This document shows, one piece after another, positions 53,562 to 61,651 of a stretch of 64,000 bases of DNA. Positions within the stretch are counted from its first letter, which is position 1. Every line of letters begins with the position of its first letter. The notes below the pieces were generated by a model, which saw only the letters and a program-made list of their open reading frames with translations, did no database searches and was not told the DNA's origin. Source of the stretch: Microbacterium oxydans (lineage in GTDB: Bacteria; Actinomycetota; Actinomycetes; Actinomycetales; Microbacteriaceae). Where the stretch lies: assembly GCF_000956525.1 (NCBI RefSeq), contig NZ_JYIW01000023.1, forward strand, positions 62,001 to 126,000. Reading direction: 5' to 3'. The position numbers and the translations under genes were made by a program.

Positions 53562-55673
53562 CTACTTACCGGCCACGGCGTCCGGGCGCAGATCCAGTCG
53601 GCGCAGCAGCTGCGCGTTGAGCGCGACGACGATGGTTGACAGGGACATCAGCAGCGCGCCCACGGACATCGGGAGCACGAACCCGATCGGGGCGAGCACT
53701 CCGGCGGCGAGGGGGACGGAGAGCAGGTTGTAGCCGGCGGCCCACCAGAGGTTCTGCTTCATCTTCCGGTAGCTGGCCCGCGACAGTTCGATCACCGAGA
53801 GCACCGACCGGGGGTCGTCGCTGGCGAGGATGACGCCCGCGGACGCGATCGCAACATCCGTCCCGGCGCCGATGGCGATGCCGACGTCGGCCTGCGCGAG
53901 CGCGGGGGCGTCGTTGACACCGTCTCCGACCATCGCGACCTTGCGCCCTTCGCCTTGCAGCTCTTTCACCTTCGAGGCCTTGTCTTCGGGTCGGACCCCG
54001 GCGAAGTACCGGTCGATGCCGAGCTCGCCCGCGACGGAGGCTGCGACCGCGTCGGCGTCACCGGTGATCATGACCACCTGCACGCCACGCTCGTGGAGGG
54101 CCTCGACGGCGTGACGCGACTCCGAGCGGATCTCATCCGCCAAGCGCAGGGCACCCGCGACCTGTCCGTCGACGAGCACGTGGAGGATGATCGCACCCTC
54201 ACGGCGCCACTCGTCGGCGACCGGTAGCTCGGAGGCGTGTTCCTGCTCGAGCATGTACGGGCCACCGACCTGCACCCCGCGCCCATCGACACGTGCACGG
54301 ACCCCGACCGCCGGGGACGATTCGAAATCGGCTGACGAGGGGACCGTGAGGGTCTTCTCTTTCGCCGCGTTGACGATCGCGCGGGCGAGGGGGTGTTCGG
54401 AGTCTGCTTCCGCGGCCGCGGCCCAGGCCAGCAGCTGGTCAGGGTCGGTCCCGGAGACGGGGTCGATCGCGGTCACGGCGGGGGTGCCCTTGGTGAGCGT
54501 GCCGGTCTTGTCGAACAGGACGGTGTCGACGGTGCGCATGCTCTCCAGCGCGAGACGGTCCTTGATCAGCACGCCTCCGCGAGCGGCACGCTCGGTGGCG
54601 ATCGACACGACGAGCGGGATCGCCAGACCGAGCGCGTGCGGGCAGGCGATCACCAGCACGGTGATCGTGCGGATCACGGCGGCGTCGGGCATGCCGACGA
54701 TCGTCCAGACGATGGCGGTGATCGCGGCGGCGCCGAGCGCGAACCAGAACAGCCACCCGGCGGCCTTGTCTGCGAGCCGCTGCGCGCGCGAGGATGAATT
54801 CTGCGCTTCGGTCACCAGCTTTTGGATCCCCGCGAGAGCGGTGTCGTCGCCGATCGCGGTGATCTCGACCCGCACCCCGGAATCGGTGGCGACGGTGCCG
54901 GCGATGACCTGGTCGCCGTCGCTGCGGCGCACGGGCCGGGACTCGCCGGTGATCATCGACTCGTCCATGCTGGCCGAGCCCTGCACGATCCGCCCGTCAG
55001 CGGGCACCCGCCCGCCTGGGCGCACCACCACCACGTCACCCACCAGCAGATCGGACGGGGCGACCGTCACGGTCGTGTCGCCTTCGATCTTTTCCGCCTC
55101 GTCGGGCAGCAGTGCAGCGAGGGAATCCAGTGCTGAGGTGGTCTGTGCGAGGGAGCGCATCTCGATCCAGTGGCCGAGCAGCATGATCACGATCAGCAGC
55201 GCCAGCTCCCACCAGAAGTCCAGCTCATGATGGAGGAGGCCGAGGCTCGCGCCCCAGGATGCGAGGAACGCGACCGTGATCGCGAGGGCGATCAGGAGCA
55301 TCATTCCGGGCTTGCGGGCACGAAGTTCACTCACCGCGCCGGTGAGGAACGGGGCCCCACCCCAGATGTACATGACCGTCCCGAGAACCGGGGACACCCA
55401 CCCAACCCAGGCGGCTTCCGGCAACGGGTACGCGAGCAGCATCGAGAACATCCCCGAGAACCCGACAACCGGGACCGCAAGGACCAGCATGATCCAGAAC
55501 AACCGCCGGAACTGGCCCACGTGATCGCCGTGGCCCGCGTGACCGCCGTGGCCCGCGTGACCTTGAGGAGCGCCGTGGTCGTGGCTCATCGCCGCGTGGT
55601 CATGCTGCGCCGTCGGCGCGGTGCCGGGATTCTCGTGTGCGATGTGATGGGTGTGCTCGTCGTGCTGGCTCAT
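53562..55673 (-). CDS. copB: CPH-type (CopB-like, P1B-3) copper-transporting ATPase
   Basis: 703 residues. The N-terminus (1-55) is extremely His-rich (HDEHTHHIAHEN, GHAGHGGHAGHGDH). Core motifs are TGES (242-245), the membrane CPH motif (344-346, VIACPHALGLAIP), DKTGT (388-392), SEHP (425-428) and GDGVNDAP. CPH instead of CPC marks the P1B-3 class, usually Cu(II)/Cu(I) exporters of the CopB kind. It is the first structural efflux gene downstream of the HMA protein and CsoR, and so should be CsoR-controlled. Confidence 0.92.
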   Translation of the reverse strand: MSQHDEHTHHIAHENPGTAPTAQHDHAAMSHDHGAPQGHAGHGGHAGHGDHVGQFRRLFWIMLVLAVPVVGFSGMFSMLLAYPLPEAAWVGWVSPVLGTVMYIWGGAPFLTGAVSELRARKPGMMLLIALAITVAFLASWGASLGLLHHELDFWWELALLIVIMLLGHWIEMRSLAQTTSALDSLAALLPDEAEKIEGDTTVTVAPSDLLVGDVVVVRPGGRVPADGRIVQGSASMDESMITGESRPVRRSDGDQVIAGTVATDSGVRVEITAIGDDTALAGIQKLVTEAQNSSSRAQRLADKAAGWLFWFALGAAAITAIVWTIVGMPDAAVIRTITVLVIACPHALGLAIPLVVSIATERAARGGVLIKDRLALESMRTVDTVLFDKTGTLTKGTPAVTAIDPVSGTDPDQLLAWAAAAEADSEHPLARAIVNAAKEKTLTVPSSADFESSPAVGVRARVDGRGVQVGGPYMLEQEHASELPVADEWRREGAIILHVLVDGQVAGALRLADEIRSESRHAVEALHERGVQVVMITGDADAVAASVAGELGIDRYFAGVRPEDKASKVKELQGEGRKVAMVGDGVNDAPALAQADVGIAIGAGTDVAIASAGVILASDDPRSVLSVIELSRASYRKMKQNLWWAAGYNLLSVPLAAGVLAPIGFVLPMSVGALLMSLSTIVVALNAQLLRRLDLRPDAVAGK

Positions 55674-55729
55674 CAGAACTCCTTGTTCGATGCGCCCGGG
55701 GTCGAGCCGGGTGCGGACGGATAAGTGAA

Positions 55730-56053
55730 TCAGGCCTGGCTGGTCGCGAGGCTGTAACCGGCCTCTTCGACCGCAGCCCTCACGGCAGCGGGATCGACAG
55801 GGGCTGCGCTGTGGATCGTCACGCGGGACGAGCCGCCGGCGTTCAGGTCGACAGCGACGAACGCGACACCGTCAAGCGCGCTCAGTTCCTCACTGACGCT
55901 CGACACACAGTGCGAGCACGTCATTCCCGTGACCAGTACCTCTTCCGAGACCGGGGCCGCCACAGGAGCGGATGCCTCGATGTTCGATGGGGCTGCGCAG
56001 CATGCGCAACCAGCGTTTGCGTCCTTCAGTCCGAGTTCGATGCGGTCAGTCAT
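55730..56053 (-). CDS. Heavy-metal-associated (HMA) copper chaperone-like protein
   Basis: 107 residues. The HMA fold holds GMTCSHC (Cys46, Cys49). A second cluster, GCACC at 15-19, lies in a short N-terminal extension and could bind another copper. The extension makes it longer than a plain CopZ (about 68 residues). It should pass Cu(I) to the CPH ATPase encoded after it. The ATG has ribosome site ggagaa. Confidence 0.88.
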   Translation of the reverse strand: MTDRIELGLKDANAGCACCAAPSNIEASAPVAAPVSEEVLVTGMTCSHCVSSVSEELSALDGVAFVAVDLNAGGSSRVTIHSAAPVDPAAVRAAVEEAGYSLATSQA

Positions 56054-56084
56054 AGTGAGTTTCTCCAGATCGTTAGACGTGTGG

Positions 56085-56366
56085 TTATGAACGGACCAGG
56101 CGAGCGATGGCGTCGTTAGCTTCGCGGACCTTCTCCGCCGCAACCTCGCCACCCTCAGCGCTTGCCTGAGCGACGCAATGGCTCAGATGGTCACCCAGGA
56201 GCGACAAGGCCACCGTTTCGAGCGCCTTCGTGGCCGCAGCGACCTGCGTCAGGATGTCGATGCAGTACTTGTCCTCATCGACCATCCGCGAGATACCTCG
56301 CACCTGACCCTCAACCCGACTCAATCGCTTGCGCAGATCCGCCTTGTTGTCGGTGTAACCGTTCAT
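56085..56366 (-). CDS. csoR: CsoR-type copper-sensing repressor
   Basis: 93 residues, all-helical DUF156 family. The Cu(I) ligands of CsoR are present as Cys35, His60 and Cys64 (YCIDIL and GDHLSHC), matching the Cys-His-Cys set of M. tuberculosis CsoR. It binds operator DNA without a helix-turn-helix and releases it on Cu(I) binding. Its own operator lies 8 bp upstream of the start codon. Confidence 0.92.
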   Translation of the reverse strand: MNGYTDNKADLRKRLSRVEGQVRGISRMVDEDKYCIDILTQVAAATKALETVALSLLGDHLSHCVAQASAEGGEVAAEKVREANDAIARLVRS

Positions 56367-56373
56367 ACCCACA

Positions 56374-56394
56374 ACATACCCCCTGGGGGTATGT
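56374..56394. promoter_or_regulatory. Perfect palindromic CsoR operator
   Basis: Two 10-bp arms, ACATACCCCC and its exact reverse complement GGGGGTATGT, surround a single T. This matches the known CsoR operator type (GC-rich centre, TAT-containing flanks). Its position just in front of csoR predicts repression of the csoR/HMA/copB transcript. Confidence 0.88.
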
Positions 56395-56552
56395 AACTCA
56401 ACAGGCACCGGCCTATTCCCGAACGACAGCCTCCGGCTGCAGTTTCGCGGGACGATCGCTATCGAGCGCCCGGCGGCATGCGGCGTCGTCCACCACAGCA
56501 GGATCGCGCACCTCACGACTGGTTGACGCGGCGACGAACAGAACGCCATAAC

Positions 56553-56599
56553 ATTCGATCGAATTGATAACCAGTCAGCGGTCACTGTATAGTTCAGTG
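56553..56599 (+). promoter_or_regulatory. cmtR promoter and candidate CmtR operators
   Basis: TTGATA (56564-56569) and TATAGT (56588-56593) are separated by 18 bp, and the ATG follows 7 bp after the -10, so the message is probably leaderless. An exact palindrome ATTCGATCGAAT overlaps the -35, and CACTG/CAGTG arms flank the -10. Either could be the repressor site. Confidence 0.65.
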
Positions 56600-56600
56600 C

Positions 56601-56960
56601 ATGCTGACCATTGCTTCCCGTCTTGATGTGATGAACCGACTCGGCCGGGCCATGGCTGATCCGACCCGTTCCCGGATCTTAATGACGTTGCTCGACGGAC
56701 CGAGCTATCCCGCTGTGCTCTCGCGCGAACTGGAGCTGACGCGCTCGAACGTGTCGAACCACCTCACCTGCCTGCGCGATTGCGGCATCGTCGTTGCCGA
56801 GCCGGAGGGCCGTCAGACCCGATACGAAATCGCCGACCCGCACCTAGCTGCTGCCCTCGTCGCACTGGTGGACGTGACGCTGGCTGTCGACGTGCACGCC
56901 CCGTGCGTGGACTCGGCGTGCACGGTGGCGGGCTGCTGCGGAGCGGGGGCTGGCGCGTGA
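56601..56960 (+). CDS. cmtR: CmtR-like ArsR/SmtB cadmium/lead-sensing repressor
   Basis: 119 residues with the ArsR winged helix (ELTRSNVSNHLTCLRDCGIV). The metal ligands of M. tuberculosis CmtR are Cys57, Cys61 and Cys102, and this protein has Cys at exactly 57, 61 and 102 (LTC57LRDC61, PC102VDS). A further Cys cluster (CTVAGCC) ends the protein. It should sense Cd(II)/Pb(II) and repress its own operon. The ATG follows the -10 box by 7 bp. It overlaps the ATPase gene (GTGA). Confidence 0.9.
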   Translation: MLTIASRLDVMNRLGRAMADPTRSRILMTLLDGPSYPAVLSRELELTRSNVSNHLTCLRDCGIVVAEPEGRQTRYEIADPHLAAALVALVDVTLAVDVHAPCVDSACTVAGCCGAGAGA

Positions 56961-58873
56961 GCGAGGCGTGTGGTTGCGAGCATGAGCCTGCCGCCACGGC
57001 GGGAGAGGAACACGAAGAGGCTGAGCGGCCCTGGTGGAAAGACCGCGGGATCATGGTGCCGATCTTCTCGGGTGTCGCGTTCCTGGGGGGTCTGATCCTC
57101 GAGTGGTCCGGCTTAGAGATCCCGGCGTTGGTGCTGTTCTGGGTCGGACTACTGCTGGGCGCGTCGACGTTCACGCCGGGCGCGATCCGGAAACTATTCA
57201 AGGGCAAGCTCGGCATCGGGTTGCTGATGACGATCAGCGCGATCGGCGCAGTCATCCTCGGGTACGTGGAGGAGGCTGCAGCTCTGGCGTTCTTGTACTC
57301 GATCGCTGAGGCGCTCGAGGACAAGGCGATGGACCGCGCCCGCGGCGGGCTAAGGGCACTGCTGAAGCTCGTGCCGGAGACAGCGACGGTGCTGCAGGGC
57401 GGTGTCTCCGCGCAGGTACCGGCGAGAGAGTTGACGGTTGGCCAGGTCATGGTGGTCCGCCCGGGTGAGCGGATCGCGACCGATGGGATCGTCCGATCCG
57501 GGCGCTCCAGCCTGGACACATCGGCGATCACCGGGGAGTCGATCCCGGTCGAGGTCGAGCCTGGCGATGTTGTGTCGGCCGGTGCGATCAACAGTGCCGG
57601 CGCGCTGGAGGTTGAGGCGACGGCTGCGGGCACCGATAACTCGCTCACGACGATCGTGGAGCTGGTCGAGAAAGCGCAGACCGACAAGGGCGAGCGTGCC
57701 CGTCTGGCGGACAGGATCGCCCGCCCACTGGTGCCCGGCGTTCTGATCCTCGCGGCGCTCGTCGCGATCATCGGTTCGCTGCTGGGTGACCCGGAGGTGT
57801 GGATCACCCGCGCGCTCGTCGTGCTGGTCGCGGCGTCTCCGTGTGCGCTGGCGATCTCGGTCCCGCTGACGGTCGTCGCTGCGATCGGCGCCGCGAGCAA
57901 GTTCGGTGTGATCATCAAGTCCGGCGCCGTTTTCGAGCGCTTCGGTACGGTCCGGCACGTCGCCGTCGACAAGACCGGAACCCTTACCCGCAACGAACCC
58001 GTGGTCACCGCCGTACTCACCGCGAACGGTGTAACCGAGGTCCAGGCGCTGGCCTGGGCGGCTGCGCTGGAGCAGCACAGCACACATCCTCTTGCCTCAG
58101 CAATCACCGCCGCAGCCTCGGGGATACCGGCAGCTGCAGATGTGACCGAGCAGGCCGGCCACGGCATCGACGGCACCGTCGACGGATCGACAATCACCGT
58201 CGGCAGCCCCCGCTGGCTGGACGCCGGCGACCTCGTCGAGCGGGTCGCATCGCTGGAAGAGCAGGGCATGACCGTCGTCATCGTGCACCGCGACGGGTCA
58301 CCGGTCGCCGCGATCGGCGTCCGTGACGAGCTGCGCCCTGAAGTCCCTGACGTAGTCCGGACACTCACCGGCCAGGGCGTCGGCGTGACTATGCTCACCG
58401 GCGACAACGCCCGTACCGCTCGTGCACTGGCTGCGCAGGCCGGGATCAGCGACGTGCGAGCGGAGCTGCGCCCGGAGGACAAGGCGACCGCGATCGCAGA
58501 ACTGTCGAAGGCAGGACCGGTCGCGATGATCGGCGACGGCATCAACGATGCCCCGGCCCTCGCTAGCGCAGACATCGGCATCGCGATGGGCGCGACAGGC
58601 TCCGACGCAGCAATCGAATCCGCCGACGTGGCCTTCACCGGCCATGATCTGCGCCTCATTCCGCGGGCATTCGACCACGCACGTCGCGGTCGACGGATCA
58701 TCAACCAGAACATCATCCTGTCCCTGCTGATCATCACCGCCCTGCTCCCGCTCGCGCTCTTCGGCGTCCTGGGACTCGCGGCCGTCGTCCTGGTCCACGA
58801 GGTCGCGGAAGTCATCGTGATCCTCAACGGCCTGCGCGCCGCCCGCGCCCGCACGCCACAACTGGAAAACTGA
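56957..58873 (+). CDS. SPC-motif P1B-type metal ATPase (CtpG/cadmium-type)
   Basis: 638 residues. A short Cys/His-rich N-terminus (CGCEHEPAATAGEEHEE) replaces a HMA domain. The core has TGES (AITGESIPV), the membrane motif SPC rather than CPC (VAASPCALAISVP), DKTGTLT, STHPLASAI and GDGINDAPALA, and ends with the HE motif VLVHEVAEVIVIL. SPC plus HE marks the P1B-4-like group, such as mycobacterial CtpG/CtpD. Coupling to CmtR repeats the CmtR-CtpG association of M. tuberculosis, so Cd efflux is the best guess; Co or Pb cannot be excluded. Confidence 0.9.
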   Translation: MSEACGCEHEPAATAGEEHEEAERPWWKDRGIMVPIFSGVAFLGGLILEWSGLEIPALVLFWVGLLLGASTFTPGAIRKLFKGKLGIGLLMTISAIGAVILGYVEEAAALAFLYSIAEALEDKAMDRARGGLRALLKLVPETATVLQGGVSAQVPARELTVGQVMVVRPGERIATDGIVRSGRSSLDTSAITGESIPVEVEPGDVVSAGAINSAGALEVEATAAGTDNSLTTIVELVEKAQTDKGERARLADRIARPLVPGVLILAALVAIIGSLLGDPEVWITRALVVLVAASPCALAISVPLTVVAAIGAASKFGVIIKSGAVFERFGTVRHVAVDKTGTLTRNEPVVTAVLTANGVTEVQALAWAAALEQHSTHPLASAITAAASGIPAAADVTEQAGHGIDGTVDGSTITVGSPRWLDAGDLVERVASLEEQGMTVVIVHRDGSPVAAIGVRDELRPEVPDVVRTLTGQGVGVTMLTGDNARTARALAAQAGISDVRAELRPEDKATAIAELSKAGPVAMIGDGINDAPALASADIGIAMGATGSDAAIESADVAFTGHDLRLIPRAFDHARRGRRIINQNIILSLLIITALLPLALFGVLGLAAVVLVHEVAEVIVILNGLRAARARTPQLEN

Positions 58874-59481
58874 TGCTCGCCACCATCGGTTCAGCGATCG
58901 GCCTGTTCGCGGCAACGAACATCGACGACATCGTCGTGCTCACCGTGCTGTTCCTCGCCTCCAGTCGAGGGAAACCCCGCCCGTGGCAGATCGTCGCAGG
59001 CCAGTATCTCGGGTTCATCACCCTGGTCGTGATCAGTGTGATAGCCGCGCTCGGGCTCACGATCGTTCCGGACGAATGGGTCGGGTTCCTGGGTCTGATC
59101 CCGCTCGGTATCGGCGTGTGGACGCTCATTCGCGGCTTGCGCCGCAACGGCGACGATGACGACGACGACTCCAAGATCACCGCGGTCGGACTATGGGGCG
59201 TCGCAGGGATCACGATCGCCAACGGGGCCGACAATATCTCCCTCTACACGCCGATCTTCCGCACCAGCGCCCCCGGCGACGTCGCGATCATGATCGTCGT
59301 ATTCCTCATCCTCGTCGCGGTCTGGTGCGCGGCCGGTCGGCTCATCGGCACCAACAAGGCCGTCACCGAAGCGCTGGAACGCGTCGAGCACTGGCTCGTA
59401 CCCGCCGTGTTCATCGGTCTCGGCCTGTTCATCCTGATCGAATCCGGCGTCATCGTCCGTCTGATCGAGGCCCTCGCATGA
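58873..59481 (+). CDS. cadD: CadD-type cadmium resistance transporter
   Basis: 202 residues, five to six membrane segments, starting with the family signature IGLFAATNIDDIVVLTVLFLASS and later GITIANGADNISLYTPIF. CadD-type proteins are LysE-like exporters conferring cadmium and sometimes zinc resistance. Its ATG overlaps the last base of the ATPase stop, and its own stop overlaps the lspA start. Confidence 0.9.
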   Translation: MLATIGSAIGLFAATNIDDIVVLTVLFLASSRGKPRPWQIVAGQYLGFITLVVISVIAALGLTIVPDEWVGFLGLIPLGIGVWTLIRGLRRNGDDDDDDSKITAVGLWGVAGITIANGADNISLYTPIFRTSAPGDVAIMIVVFLILVAVWCAAGRLIGTNKAVTEALERVEHWLVPAVFIGLGLFILIESGVIVRLIEALA

Positions 59482-60011
59482 CCTCCTCCCAGACAGAGGC
59501 TCACCCGCCCCCTTTGCGCAAGCTGTCGTCGGCACGGCGGTGGCAGCTCACTGGTGGAGCGCTCTTGATCGCCGTGGTTGTCGTGCTGATTGATCAGGGA
59601 ACCAAGGTGTGGGCCGAAGCGACCCTCACCGAGCGTGAGCGCATCCCGCTGATCGGTGACCTGCTGGGTTTGCAACTCGCCTATAACCCGGGAGCGGCAT
59701 TCTCTTTCGGTGAAGGCTTCACCTGGGTGTTCGCGCTGCTCGCTGTCGTCGCCGCCGTCACAGCGATCGTGTTCGCGTTCCGAGTGCGACGCCTGGGGTG
59801 GGCGATCGTTGTCGGTGCGCTCGGTGGAGCTGCTGCCTCACATGCAGGCGACCGCCTTTTCCGCGATCCTGGGTTCGCCCGGGGTCACGTCGTGGACTTC
59901 CTTGCCTACGGGAACTGGTTCATCGGGAACGTCGCTGACATCGTGATCTTCGCCGCAGCGATCGCCGGAGCAGTTTTCATGATCCGCGCAGATGATGAGA
60001 GCACCGAGTGA
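59478..60011 (+). CDS. lspA: Second lipoprotein signal peptidase, island copy
   Basis: 177 residues. LspA motifs present are LIDQGTKVWAE, GLQLAYNPGAAFSFGEG and VVDFLAYGNWFIGNVADIVIF. The usual GGAxGNLxDR motif is altered to GGAAASHAGDR: the catalytic Asp remains, but Asn is replaced by His. It overlaps cadD by ATGA and the permease gene by 4 bp. Lead-resistance operons (pbr) also carry an LspA homologue, PbrC, behind the ATPase gene. Confidence 0.88.
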   Translation: MTSSQTEAHPPPLRKLSSARRWQLTGGALLIAVVVVLIDQGTKVWAEATLTERERIPLIGDLLGLQLAYNPGAAFSFGEGFTWVFALLAVVAAVTAIVFAFRVRRLGWAIVVGALGGAAASHAGDRLFRDPGFARGHVVDFLAYGNWFIGNVADIVIFAAAIAGAVFMIRADDESTE

Positions 60012-60985
60012 GATTCGTTGTCCGGTGGTGGGACACTCATCAACTCGCCCTCTACATCGGCGCAATCGCCGTGGGTGCGGCCATCGGGTTGATAGCGCCG
60101 CAGACCGCTCCGAGCCTCGAGCACTCGATCGAACCGGCACTGATGCTGCTGTTGTTCGCCACTTTCCTCGGCGTCCCGCTCATCGAGGTAAAGCGCGCGT
60201 TCCGTGACATCAGGTTTCTCGGCACGGTGCTGGTGGCGAACTTTGTCATTGTGCCGATGCTCGCCTGGGGTCTTTCCCGCTTCGTGGTCGATGACCGGGG
60301 ACTGCTCCTCGGGGTGTTGTTCGTCCTGCTGACCCCGTGCATCGATTACGTCATCGTGTTCGCCGGTCTCGCGGGTGGTGCTGGCGCGCGACTGCTCGCA
60401 GCCGCACCGCTGCTGATGTTGGTCCAGATCTTGCTGTTGCCGGTGTTCCTGTTCCTCTTCGCCGGTGGCGCTGTGCTCGATGTGGTCGACATCGGCCCAT
60501 TCATCCGGGCATTCCTGTTGCTGATCGTGGTCCCACTCTCTGCAGCAGCGGTTGTGCAGGCTCTTGCGCGTCGTTACCGGGGAGGGCGGTTTATCGTGAA
60601 GATCATGGCGGGTGCAATGGTGCCGCTGATGATGGTGACCCTCGCCGTGGTCATCGGTTCCCAGATCGCCGCCGTTGGATCGCAAATCACCGCGCTCCTG
60701 CGCGTAGTGCCGCTGTACATCGCATTTGTCGTCCTCGCCGTCGCGATCGGGAAGCTCGCCAGCCGCGTCGCACAACTAGACGTTTCCGCCACCCGCGCGG
60801 TGATGTTCTCCACCGCGACGCGCAACTCGCTCGTCGTCCTACCGCTCGCTCTCGCCCTTCCCGCCTCGATGCGCATTGCCCCGCTCGCGATAGTCACGCA
60901 AACCCTTGTCGAGCTGGTCGCGATGCTCGTCCTCGTCCGCGTGGTCCCCCTCTTCACGCGCGAACCACGGCCGAGCCTCGCCTAG
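60008..60985 (+). CDS. Bile acid:sodium symporter-fold permease (ACR3-like arsenite exporter)
   Basis: 325 residues with ten hydrophobic segments. The SBF/ACR3 pattern shows in VLLTPCIDYVIVFAGLAGG (a Cys after TP as in ACR3) and VMFSTATRNSLVVLPLALALP. ACR3-type proteins expel arsenite or antimonite. It is coupled to lspA but belongs to the CmtR transcript; the arsenic regulator is the next gene downstream on the opposite strand. The substrate is inferred. Confidence 0.8.
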   Translation: MRFVVRWWDTHQLALYIGAIAVGAAIGLIAPQTAPSLEHSIEPALMLLLFATFLGVPLIEVKRAFRDIRFLGTVLVANFVIVPMLAWGLSRFVVDDRGLLLGVLFVLLTPCIDYVIVFAGLAGGAGARLLAAAPLLMLVQILLLPVFLFLFAGGAVLDVVDIGPFIRAFLLLIVVPLSAAAVVQALARRYRGGRFIVKIMAGAMVPLMMVTLAVVIGSQIAAVGSQITALLRVVPLYIAFVVLAVAIGKLASRVAQLDVSATRAVMFSTATRNSLVVLPLALALPASMRIAPLAIVTQTLVELVAMLVLVRVVPLFTREPRPSLA

Positions 60986-61212
60986 CCACAGCACTGGACT
61001 ATAAATCGGAGCGGTCGTCCCACCGAAATCGATCGTTTGCGGCTCGGGCGTCTGGAGGGCCACCGCTAACGTTCACCCCAACCCCGATACGGCAGGCGTT
61101 TTCGGCGTGTCTCATCTCCGCTGCCCGAAGTGTCGCGCAACAAGATGACGGCTCTACTGGTGACCGGGCGTAATTAAGACCGGCGTATTCGGAGGGAACC
61201 TGCGCGGCTGTT

Positions 61213-61560
61213 TCACGAGCTCAGCGAGCGGGATGCCTGTTCGAGTGTGTCCGTGACGACTCGGTAGTACGCCCAGCGGCCTCGCTGTTCGCGTGTCGCG
61301 AGTCCGGCATCGACGAGCAGCTTCATGTGATGCGAGACGGTGGGCTGGGAGAGTCCCACCGGGTCGGTGAGGTCGCAGATGCAGGCCTCGCCGCCGTCTG
61401 ATGCCGCGATGAGCGAGAGCAGCCGCACGCGCGTCGGGTCACCCAACGCTTTGAACGTGTGGGCGATTCGCTCAGCTTCAGCGGCCGTGAGCACCCCGCC
61501 GGTAACCGGCGAGCAGCAGACTGCGACATCGGCCGGCAGGAGGGTCAGAGGGGAGGGCAT
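61213..61560 (-). CDS. arsR: ArsR-type arsenic repressor
   Basis: 115 residues. The winged helix (LTDPVGLSQPTVSHHMKLLVDAG) is preceded by CIC at Cys60-Cys62 (EACICDL), the classic As(III) site in the alpha-3 helix. A vicinal Cys15-Cys16 pair (AVCCSP) near the N-terminus matches actinobacterial ArsR proteins with an N-terminal ligand pair. It is divergent from the flavoprotein gene, with the operator repeat between. Confidence 0.92.
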   Translation of the reverse strand: MPSPLTLLPADVAVCCSPVTGGVLTAAEAERIAHTFKALGDPTRVRLLSLIAASDGGEACICDLTDPVGLSQPTVSHHMKLLVDAGLATREQRGRWAYYRVVTDTLEQASRSLSS

Positions 61561-61592
61561 GGTGGAATTCTCTCACGTCGTATTGACATTTA

Positions 61593-61622
61593 TCGATACA
61601 TCGACAAGTCTCGATGCATCGA
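61593..61622. promoter_or_regulatory. Paired ArsR operator palindromes
   Basis: tcgatacatcga (61593-61604) and the perfect palindrome tcgatgcatcga (61611-61622) are 18 bp apart, start to start. A TTGACA box lies just before them on the plus strand. They lie between arsR and the divergent flavoprotein gene, so ArsR should bind here. Confidence 0.75.
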
Positions 61623-61651
61623 GGTTCGTCGATGCGTATTGGAGAAGGCTG

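Noticed and set aside
60986..61212. Possible gene remnant between the permease and arsR
   Set aside because: The reading frame on either strand gives no recognisable protein and no start with a ribosome site.
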